Shown here one piece after another: positions 1 through 4,957 of a DNA stretch of 5,453 nt. Origin of the DNA: Tannerellaceae bacterium (lineage in GTDB: Bacteria > Bacteroidota > Bacteroidia > Bacteroidales > Tannerellaceae); assembly GCA_031267775.1 (NCBI GenBank), contig JAIRYL010000090.1, forward strand, positions 1-5,453, written 5' to 3'. The position numbers and the translations under genes were made by a program. The number at the start of each line of letters is the position of its first letter. The stretch's first letter is position 1. The notes under the pieces were generated by a model. The model was given only the letters and a program-made list of their open reading frames with translations. It ran no database searches and was not told where the DNA came from.

Positions 1-1277
1 TCAAATTCCGCAAAATCATGACCGAAAAAGTAGAAGACGTTTCCCTGTCGCTTTTTCTCCCCTTATTCTTTGTATCTACCGGGCTTCGTACGGAAATAGG
101 CCTGCTGAATACGCCTGAACTGTGGGGGATATGCGGAATTATTATCCTGGTAGCCATTGCCGGAAAGTTTGGCGGCGCCTATTTCTCGGCCCGTTTTGTT
201 GGCGAAAGCATAAAGAACAGTTTATATATAGGCGCTTTGATGAATACCCGCGGACTGATGGAGTTGGTCGTGCTTACCATTGGTTATGAAATGAAGATCC
301 TTACTCCGCCTGTATTCGTCATGCTGGTAATCATGACGCTGGTAACTACGTTTATGACCACCCCGCTGGTATCGTTTATTAAATATTTCTACCGGAAACG
401 AGATCGGATACTGGAAGAAAAAATGCGGCCGCCCTTGGAGGGAGTATATAAGGTATTGCTTTCTTTCGGGCGGGCAGGAAACGGGCAGGTTATGCTCGAC
501 GCCGCCTACCAGATGTTTTCCAAAGGGAAAAACAAACTGCAAATTACAGCCCTTCACCTGACGATGGGTACCGATGTAAACCCTCTGCATGCAGATAATT
601 TTGAAGAAGTAAGTTTCGGCCCTATCCTGTATGGAGCTCAAAAGTTGGGTATTCCCATCAAAACGCGTTACGAGGTATCCACTCGCGCAGTACAGGAAAT
701 TATAGAGATCGTTAATGAAGAAGGATTTGATTTCCTGTTGGTTGGCGCTGGCATTTCATTAAGCAACCTTCCTGCCGACGTGGTTGTAAACCGTTTTCGC
801 ACGCTCTTCTACAACCGGTTTTTTAAAGGTTTCAGGGCGCCCGAATCATGGTTCTCTCCCGGTTCGTTGCTGAAGGACAAAACAAAGTTCTTTATTGAAC
901 AGAGCCGTTGTCCGGTGGGCGTATTTGTAAATCGCAATTTTGTGAAGGCCACCAGCGTTATCTTAATTATAGCGTCGGCAGACGATTTGTTCCTGCTCGA
1001 CTATGCGCGCGCATTATTATTATCCACCTCGGGAAGTATCAGCTTCCTTAATAAAACAAGCGCCACCACTCCGGGAGCCGGAAAAATCAAAGAATCTTTC
1101 GCCCGGTTTACCCAAACGGTTAAACAATCAAAGGTTCTGCAGGACAAAGACCTTACGCCGGGCTTATTTAGCGGATATAATTTCATGCTGGTCAGTTACC
1201 ATACCTGGAATGATCTGTCCGAACACCGGAAGGATGCGCTCCAAAGGATGCCGTCTACATTGATACTTGATAAATAA
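1..1277 (+). CDS. Cation:proton antiporter, CPA2 family (5' truncated by window edge)
   Basis: This is the C-terminal part of a monovalent cation/H+ antiporter of the inner membrane. The reading frame is open to the first base; the codons before the Met at nt 18 read KFRKI, which fits the family, so that Met is internal and not the start. Counting it as residue 1, membrane segments lie near 8-24, 36-60, 68-90 and 95-120. They carry the family stretches LPLFFVSTGLRTEIGLL and GALMNTRGLMELVVL, as in NapA/KefB/plant CHX-type exchangers. Residues about 140-419 form a soluble cytoplasmic tail that reads like two universal-stress-protein-like repeats (about 142-306 ending in RCPVGVFVNR, and 311-419), presumably regulatory. 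The N-terminal transport core with the ion-binding acidic residue lies outside the window. The ion (Na+ or K+) cannot be told. The next gene starts 20 bases downstream, so co-transcription is possible, but the functions are unrelated. Confidence 0.9.
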   Translation, partial: KFRKIMTEKVEDVSLSLFLPLFFVSTGLRTEIGLLNTPELWGICGIIILVAIAGKFGGAYFSARFVGESIKNSLYIGALMNTRGLMELVVLTIGYEMKILTPPVFVMLVIMTLVTTFMTTPLVSFIKYFYRKRDRILEEKMRPPLEGVYKVLLSFGRAGNGQVMLDAAYQMFSKGKNKLQITALHLTMGTDVNPLHADNFEEVSFGPILYGAQKLGIPIKTRYEVSTRAVQEIIEIVNEEGFDFLLVGAGISLSNLPADVVVNRFRTLFYNRFFKGFRAPESWFSPGSLLKDKTKFFIEQSRCPVGVFVNRNFVKATSVILIIASADDLFLLDYARALLLSTSGSISFLNKTSATTPGAGKIKESFARFTQTVKQSKVLQDKDLTPGLFSGYNFMLVSYHTWNDLSEHRKDALQRMPSTLILDK

Positions 1278-1297
1278 CCCATAAATATGTATATGTT

Positions 1298-2671
1298 ATG
1301 AAAAACTGTTTGCTGATCGTTTTGCTTATTATCGGAGCTATAGTGAACCTGCATGCGCAGGAAGATAGTTGGACCGGCGTATCTGTCGATTTACGGCATG
1401 GCAGGTTGAAAGTATCGGAAAACGGGCGTTATCTTACGCATAAAGACGGAACGCCTTTCTTTTATTTAGGCGATACGGCTTGGGAATTATTCCATCGCCT
1501 GAATGAACAGGAAGTAGAAAAATACCTGGAAAACAGGCGCGCCAAAGGCTTTACGGTCATACAAGCCGTCATCCTGGCCGAATTGGACGGGCTGAATACG
1601 CCCAATGCGTATGGCGAAACGCCGCTTAAAGATATACAGGAAGTAATACCCAACGAGGCTTACTTTAAATGGGTAGATAAAGTAATCCGGATGGCCGAAG
1701 CAAAAGGTTTGTATATAGGACTGTTACCTACCTGGGGCGATAAAGTAGATAAACAATGGGGCGTGGGGCCCGAAATATTCACCCCTGCTTATGCGCAAGC
1801 TTACGGCGCCTGGTTGGGGAAACGATATAAACGATTCAAGAACATCATCTGGATAAACGGAGGCGACCGTTGGGGAGGCGACGGCAATTATCCTGTATGG
1901 GACGCTTTGGGGAAAGGGATCAGAAGCGCGGATAAAAACCATTTGACAACCTTCCATCCGATGGGCGAAAATACGTCTGCCCAATGGTTTCACAATAATA
2001 CCTGGCTGGATTTTAATATGGCGCAAACAGGGCATTGCCGGCAGACATACGAAATATACGAGCAGATACTTGTAAAGGATTACAATCGTATCCCTGTAAA
2101 GCCATGTATAGACGGAGAACCTCGCTACGAAAATCATCCGGTTTGCTGGAATCCGGATTCCTTAGGATGGTTTGACGACGCAGACGTTCGACAGGCTCTG
2201 TATTGGAGCCTTTTCTCCGGCGCTTTCGGGCATACGTACGGCTGTCATGATATATGGCAAATGCTGGCTCCCGGAAGAGAGCCAGTGGGTATGGCGCGCG
2301 GAAACTGGGAAACGTCATTGGACTTACCCGGCGCATTCGACCTGATCCATGCCCGACGTTTGATGGAGCGGTTTGATTGGGAAAGCAGAACGCCGGACAA
2401 CGACCTGATTGTTTCGGAAAATTCGTCCGCCGATCATAAAATAACGGCTTTACGCGGCAAGGGGTTTGCTTTTGTCTATTTCCCGAATGGCGAGAAAGCG
2501 ACGCTCAAATTAACCGGCGTCTCTAAAAAAAACGACTTATGGATGGAATGGCTCAATCCTCGTACAGGAGAACGGAAAGCAGCGGAAAAAATCGTCCGCA
2601 TGGGCGAACATAAAATTACCCCTCCAACGACAGGCAGGGGAAATGACTGGGTATTGATTTTCCACGAATAA
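1298..2671 (+). CDS. Secreted DUF4038-type glycoside hydrolase, GH140 (apiosidase)-like
   Basis: A 457-residue exported enzyme. Residues 1-20 form a signal peptide (basic start, hydrophobic core, likely cut at LHA|QE). The body (about 33-355) is the DUF4038/apiosidase-like TIM-barrel: GTPFFYLGDTAWELFHRL near 51-68, then GLLPTWGD at 141-148, IIWINGGDRWGGDG at 183-196 and PCIDGEPRYE at 269-278. By family knowledge GH140 uses an Asp/Glu pair; Asp190 (in NGGD) and Glu274 (in DGEP) sit in the matching motifs, which is inference from pattern. Residues about 365-457 form a small beta-rich C-terminal domain of the kind often called putative collagen-binding (PF12904 type), ending GNDWVLIFHE. The characterised Bacteroides member removes apiose from the pectin rhamnogalacturonan II, but the substrate here is unknown: no SusC/SusD genes or other glycosidases are in view. 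No Shine-Dalgarno is visible, as is usual in Bacteroidota. Start chosen because the signal peptide begins directly there. Confidence 0.88.
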   Translation: MKNCLLIVLLIIGAIVNLHAQEDSWTGVSVDLRHGRLKVSENGRYLTHKDGTPFFYLGDTAWELFHRLNEQEVEKYLENRRAKGFTVIQAVILAELDGLNTPNAYGETPLKDIQEVIPNEAYFKWVDKVIRMAEAKGLYIGLLPTWGDKVDKQWGVGPEIFTPAYAQAYGAWLGKRYKRFKNIIWINGGDRWGGDGNYPVWDALGKGIRSADKNHLTTFHPMGENTSAQWFHNNTWLDFNMAQTGHCRQTYEIYEQILVKDYNRIPVKPCIDGEPRYENHPVCWNPDSLGWFDDADVRQALYWSLFSGAFGHTYGCHDIWQMLAPGREPVGMARGNWETSLDLPGAFDLIHARRLMERFDWESRTPDNDLIVSENSSADHKITALRGKGFAFVYFPNGEKATLKLTGVSKKNDLWMEWLNPRTGERKAAEKIVRMGEHKITPPTTGRGNDWVLIFHE

Positions 2672-2691
2672 TTTATTTCCATACGCCTCCT

Positions 2692-2715
2692 AAGGCTCTG
2701 TTCAAACAGAGCCTT
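2692..2715. terminator. Hairpin terminator between convergent genes
   Basis: AAGGCTCTG (2692-2700) pairs perfectly with CAGAGCCTT (2707-2715) around a TTCAAA loop; the pairing can extend two more bases inward. It sits 20 bases after the glycosidase stop and directly next to the stop codon of the opposing hicB gene. It can serve the + strand, where it is followed by AT-rich sequence, though not a clean T run. It may also act on the - strand transcript, but no U-tract is seen on that side. Confidence 0.7.
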
Positions 2716-2716
2716 A

Positions 2717-3058
2717 TTAAATATATTCCAAATTCCGTTCAATAGCTTTTTTCACAAAAGCGTTAAGCGTAATGCCATGAATTTTTGCCATAATAGCCGC
2801 CCGGCGATGCAAATCCGCATCAATTCTGACATTGAATACTCCCGTATAAGATTTTTGCATTTCGATAATTCCTTTTCGGCGGCAAAAATCCAAATAACTC
2901 TCGGCGGCGTCCTTAAAAGCCGATTTCAATTCTTCGACGCTTTGCCCCTCGAACGAAACAACCGAACTGATACCTTCTATCTTTCCAACAAATGCTTCGT
3001 CTTCTTCACTGTACTTGACGATAGCAACAAAATCCTTATATTTCAACACATTATCCAT
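2717..3058 (-). CDS. hicB: HicB-family antitoxin (type II toxin-antitoxin)
   Basis: A 113-residue protein, full length for the two-domain form of HicB. The N-terminal partial RNase-H-like domain (about 4-65) shows the family pattern: YKDFVAIVKYSEEDEAFVGKI, then FEGQSVEELKSAF and SYLDFC. The C-terminal ribbon-helix-helix DNA-binding domain (about 72-111) reads GVFNVRIDADLHRRAAIMA followed by ITLNAFVKKAIERNL. HicB proteins bind and neutralise the mRNA-cleaving toxin HicA and repress their own operon through the C-terminal domain. The toxin gene normally lies immediately upstream, as does the relic here, with only 6 bases between its stop codon and this ATG. Because that toxin gene is broken and the upstream region is taken by repeats, the original promoter is probably lost. 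The gene may be silent or act as an orphan antitoxin. It faces the glycosidase gene convergently. Confidence 0.88.
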   Translation of the reverse strand: MDNVLKYKDFVAIVKYSEEDEAFVGKIEGISSVVSFEGQSVEELKSAFKDAAESYLDFCRRKGIIEMQKSYTGVFNVRIDADLHRRAAIMAKIHGITLNAFVKKAIERNLEYI

Positions 3059-3064
3059 AGCTAT

Positions 3065-3148
3065 TTATTTATTTGTTTCATCTTTTTCAAACTTAACACG
3101 CGATCCCGACGTTTTACGGATCACCTGCAAAATCTTGTGTTTCTTCAC
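3065..3148 (-). pseudogene. Relic of hicA toxin gene
   Basis: A 28-codon reading frame (GTG at 3148, stop TAA at 3067-3065) lies just upstream of hicB and in its frame. It reads VKKHKILQVIRKTSGSRVKF followed by EKDETNK and the stop. The central KTSGSRVKF matches the conserved core (GKTSGSRVRF-like) of HicA toxins of about 80 residues that pair with this kind of HicB. The upstream half is missing or internally deleted, and the usual C-terminal stretch with HxPHP is absent. The 5' edge coincides with the first base of the palindromic repeat at 3148, so the repeat element seems to have truncated it. The assignment rests on the short motif, the gene order and the spacing. The alternative is a chance open stretch in a hicB leader. 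Confidence 0.55.
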
Positions 3149-3246
3149 AGACCGCAGGTCTGAATATCAATAACCCCCAATGAAGCATAGCGATTGGGGG
3201 ATAGCCTGATACCTCCTCCCTCCCCGTCAACCCGGAGGGTTGAATA
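3148..3246 (-). repeat. Composite REP-like repeat, left arm of inverted pair
   Basis: This 99-bp unit returns in inverted orientation at 3531-3628 with roughly nine in ten positions identical. It contains three hairpins: CAGACC-GCA-GGTCTG (3148-3162), CCCCCAAT with ATTGGGGG around an 11-base loop (about 3175-3201), and CAACCC-GGA-GGGTTG (3228-3242). The outer hairpin touches the broken hicA relic and the inner one touches the transposase relic. Spurious open frames run across the repeat because it is GC-rich and lacks stop codons. Confidence 0.85.
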
Positions 3247-3530
3247 GCTGTTCATACGGCTGGGGAACTTCCGGAACAATCCCATTTTCTCTGCAAATGC
3301 ATTCATATTCTTCACCGGTATTCTCTTTTTTGTGACGTCCCTGCTGATTAATGATATAGCGGATAATTTTCCCGCTGGCGCAGACTTGCAGTCCGTGCCT
3401 GTCGGTAACCGATAATCCGGCAACATGTAAATGCGCCATAGCCTTCTTCCCATCCCTGAAAATCGGGAAAATCCGCCGACCGTTTCATCCATTGGGATGT
3501 AGCAACCTTGATACTTTTAACATAATCGGA
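3227..3530 (-). pseudogene. Decayed IS200/IS605-like (Y1, REP-associated type) transposase, 3' fragment
   Basis: Two frames together read like the C-terminal half of a small Y1 HUH transposase common in Bacteroidota. The first part (3530-3426) reads SDYVKSIKVATSQWMKRS, then DFPDFQGWEEGYGAFT. The second part (3370-3227) reads KIIRYIINQQGRHKKENTGE and continues with EYECICRENGI. The family normally joins GYGAFT to the YIxNQ helix by only a few residues; here 55 bases intervene, causing a frameshift and containing a short palindromic repeat. The Tyr of YIINQ (codon 3358-3356) corresponds to the catalytic tyrosine of the family's YxxxQ motif. The N-terminal half with the HUH histidines is absent. 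The open frame ends at a TGA inside the left repeat arm. The fragment is bounded on both sides by the inverted repeat arms and cannot encode an active enzyme. Confidence 0.8.
3381..3395. repeat. Short palindromic repeat inside the transposase relic
   Basis: CAGACTTGCAGTCCG has a GACT-TGC-AGTC core and resembles the outer hairpin of the large repeats. With its surroundings (about 3375-3397) it closely matches 3816-3838 in the same orientation (pattern GCYGGCGCRGRCTTGCAGTC, then CGTG). It lies in the 55-base segment that disrupts the transposase frame. Confidence 0.65.
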
Positions 3531-3628
3531 TATTCAACCCTCCGGGTTGAGGGAGGAGAGGAGGTATTCGGCTATCCCCCAATCGCTACGCTTCATTGGG
3601 GGTTATTGATATTCAGACCTGCAGGCTG
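3531..3628 (+). repeat. Composite REP-like repeat, right arm of inverted pair
   Basis: This is the inverted partner of 3148-3246. In this orientation the order is CAACCC-TCC-GGGTTG (about 3535-3549), CCCCCAAT with ATTGGGGG (about 3576-3602), then CAGACCTGCAGGCTG (3614-3628). The last hairpin has lost perfect symmetry. Differences from the left arm are a small indel in the purine-rich link (around 3551-3560) and a few substitutions. The hairpin stems of the first two units are fully conserved, which suggests that the structure matters. Confidence 0.85.
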
Positions 3629-3665
3629 GGGTTATAACGCTTCAATCCTGTTCTCCGAATATATG

Positions 3666-3680
3666 CAGACCTGCGGTCTG
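3666..3680. repeat. Short palindromic repeat CAGACC-TGC-GGTCTG
   Basis: A perfect 6-bp stem with a 3-base loop, the exact reverse complement of the outer hairpin at 3148-3162. It lies 37 bases beyond the right arm as a free-standing copy, which shows that the hairpin module occurs apart from the composite unit. Confidence 0.75.
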
Positions 3681-3821
3681 CGAGGCTGTATTTATTTTAC
3701 ATGGAAATTTGCTAAACACAAGGTTTTACTGGTGAACCCAAACATACCCTCGACTTTGGCGCAGACGCCTTCTTAGGGAAAAAGGAAAGAAGAGTGTATT
3801 TATATTTGTTGTCCGCCGGCG

Positions 3822-3836
3822 CGGGCTTGCAGTCCG
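3822..3836. repeat. Short palindromic repeat, variant
   Basis: CGGGCTTGCAGTCCG with flanking GCCGGCG and TG repeats the element at 3381-3395 with a few changes, in the same orientation. It is the last GC-rich repeat before the AT-rich operon. Confidence 0.6.
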
Positions 3837-3949
3837 TGTTAAACCCATCTTGAAATGCATGCATGGGTAATCATCCGATAGAACGCTGGATAAATGCGAT
3901 TATTGATGGAAAAATCTCTTTATTCCTGTGTAAAAACATTAAATGTAGA

Positions 3950-3978
3950 TAAAATACATTGTATATCAATGTATTTTA
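3950..3978. promoter_or_regulatory. Perfect inverted repeat, candidate PadR operator
   Basis: TAAAATACATTG (3950-3961) and CAATGTATTTTA (3967-3978) are perfect inverted arms around TATAT. The site ends 27 bases before the padR start codon. PadR-type regulators bind dyads built on ATGT/ACAT and often repress their own operon. Here ACAT and ATGT half-sites occur in both arms, and an extra ATGT lies at 3943-3946. The position fits an autoregulatory operator over the promoter. A transcript hairpin is a weaker alternative because the stem is very AT-rich and has no terminator-like T run. No clear Bacteroidota -7/-33 promoter was identified. Confidence 0.6.
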
Positions 3979-4005
3979 TTATTTTTATGCCAAAAATCAG
4001 AATGA

Positions 4006-4356
4006 ATGATGAACGAAAAATTTATAGACAACTGGACAATACAATTGAAAAAGACAATTCTTCCTTTGTTGATTCTTAACATGTTAAAGCAAGATCAGCT
4101 TTACGGGTATTTGCTGATTGTGAAAATTAAGGAATGTACAGGGTTTGAAATTACTGAAGGAACGATCTACCCGATCTTAAACAGGTTAAAAGAAGACGGA
4201 TGGCTTGATTCCAAATGGGTAGAACAGAAAACCGGTATTCCAAGAAAATACTATATCCTTACGCCAGATGGAAATAATATGCTCAAAGAGCTTAATGTCA
4301 ATTGGAATTCGATAATTAAGAATATTAATAGTCAGCTAAAATATGAAACGGAGTGA
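4006..4356 (+). CDS. PadR-family transcriptional regulator
   Basis: A 116-residue winged-helix repressor of the short PadR type (subfamily 2 size). Residues about 16-100 hold the domain: LPLLILNMLKQDQLYGYLLI (helices 1-2), FEITEGTIYPILNRLKEDGW (recognition helix, with the hallmark EGTIYPIL.RL.EDGW), and the wing with GIPRKYYILTPDGNNML. The C-terminal helix (about 92-112) would serve dimerisation. PadR proteins typically repress genes next to their own and respond to ligands or to unknown cues. The gene overlaps the next by 14 bases, the classic PadR plus HAAS/DUF1700-like pair. Two adjacent ATGs (4006 and 4009) are possible starts and differ by one residue; an in-frame TGA precedes them. No Shine-Dalgarno is visible. 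A perfect inverted repeat upstream suggests autoregulation. Confidence 0.9.
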   Translation: MMNEKFIDNWTIQLKKTILPLLILNMLKQDQLYGYLLIVKIKECTGFEITEGTIYPILNRLKEDGWLDSKWVEQKTGIPRKYYILTPDGNNMLKELNVNWNSIIKNINSQLKYETE

Positions 4357-4957
4357 TTTTGATTCGATAGAAGCATATAAAATATATGCAAATTATATTG
4401 CACAGGTAAACGATATAATATCAATGCTACCTAAAGATGATGTACTTGATATTATAAATGAAATCGATTCGCATATTTATGAATCTTTCATTTGTAACAA
4501 GCCTATTATTTCTGAAGAAGAGCGAATAAAAACGGTTATTTGTAATCTTGGAGCGCCACAGTCTTATTTAAAACCTGTTATAGCAGAAAGACAACTCAGA
4601 AAAGCCATCAATAAATACAATATTTTAGGGATACTTAGAGGCATTTTTACCCTGTTATTAACAGGGGGACAATATGTTGCTGTTATACTTGCATATTTGT
4701 TCATCTTATCAGGTGGTTTTCTCGTTATTGCAAAGGTATTCTATCCTGCTAAAACAGGATTATTTATAGAAGACGGGAATTTTATCGGTCTTGGATATTT
4801 AGCTCAAATTAATACTGAAGCCATTGAATTACTTGGTTACTGGCTGATTCCCGTTTTGATAGTTTCATGTGTGATTTTCTATTTCTTTATGACATTTATA
4901 TTGAAAAAAATTATGGGAATTAAAATAAAATTGAACCTGAAGAACAGGCGTATATGA
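4343..4957 (+). CDS. Membrane protein with HAAS/DUF1700-like cytoplasmic domain
   Basis: A 204-residue protein. Residues 1-90 form a mostly helical soluble domain with the HAAS-like pattern: a short helix, SMLPKDDVLDIINEIDSHI (27-45), then EEERIKTVICNLGAPQSYL (58-76) containing the LG-x-P turn. Hydrophobic segments lie at about 95-131 (one strong membrane span near 109-131, possibly a second weaker one before it) and 163-187, with a basic C-terminal tail. HAAS domains are usually encoded next to PadR regulators and are thought to act as alpha-helical signalling modules, so a PadR-linked membrane sensor role is inferred. The start overlaps padR by 14 bases and the end overlaps the next ATG as ATGA, so translational coupling is likely. 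Sequence-level recognition is moderate; the gene pair is the stronger argument. Confidence 0.72.
   Translation: MKRSDFDSIEAYKIYANYIAQVNDIISMLPKDDVLDIINEIDSHIYESFICNKPIISEEERIKTVICNLGAPQSYLKPVIAERQLRKAINKYNILGILRGIFTLLLTGGQYVAVILAYLFILSGGFLVIAKVFYPAKTGLFIEDGNFIGLGYLAQINTEAIELLGYWLIPVLIVSCVIFYFFMTFILKKIMGIKIKLNLKNRRI

Larger units (their letters stand above)
3148..3628. mobile_element. Transposase relic bracketed by inverted REP-like arms
   Basis: This is the whole unit: left arm, Y1 transposase fragment of about 284 bp on the - strand, and inverted right arm. The arms abut the fragment exactly (3246/3247 and 3530/3531). By family knowledge, REP-associated transposases sit between inverted copies of the short palindromic repeats that they are thought to spread, so the layout fits a shrunken, non-autonomous version of such a unit. 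No target-site duplication was recognised. The left edge coincides with the truncation point of the hicA relic. Confidence 0.6.
3629..3949. other. Repeat-strewn intergenic region without a gene
   Basis: No convincing coding sequence is seen. It holds a perfect short palindrome at 3666-3680, a GGCG-CAGA-CGCC hairpin at 3758-3769, and another short repeat at 3822-3836. A non-coding, progressively AT-rich stretch leads into the padR promoter region. Open frames here translate repeat sequence and match no family I recognise. Confidence 0.6.

Noticed and set aside
18..20. ATG near the left edge as the start of the antiporter
   Set aside because: The frame is open to base 1 and the codons before it continue the family sequence; most of the transport domain is missing, so this Met is internal.
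1724..2336. Open frames of 137 and 107 codons on the - strand
   Set aside because: Shadows of the glycosidase gene, which has clear domain motifs in its own frame.
2777..3163. 128-codon open frame on the + strand
   Set aside because: It is antisense to the well-supported hicB gene and its relic.
3145..3492. 115-codon open frame on the - strand
   Set aside because: It reads through the left repeat arm and runs out of frame over the transposase relic; the protein matches no family and its end is translated repeat.
3492..3776. 94-codon open frame on the + strand
   Set aside because: Mostly a translation of the right repeat arm and short palindromes; no domain or start context.
3148..3840. Possible CRISPR array because of several repeats
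   Set aside because: The repeats are unequal, in mixed orientations and irregularly spaced, with no cas genes; they are REP-like palindromes.
3863..3940. Short open stretch reading MGNHPIERWINAIIDGK
   Set aside because: Only about 24 codons, no start context and no recognised family; could be a gene scrap but cannot be supported.
3894..4079. 61-codon open frame on the + strand before padR
   Set aside because: It covers the palindromic operator and overlaps padR in another frame; no similarity to a known protein.
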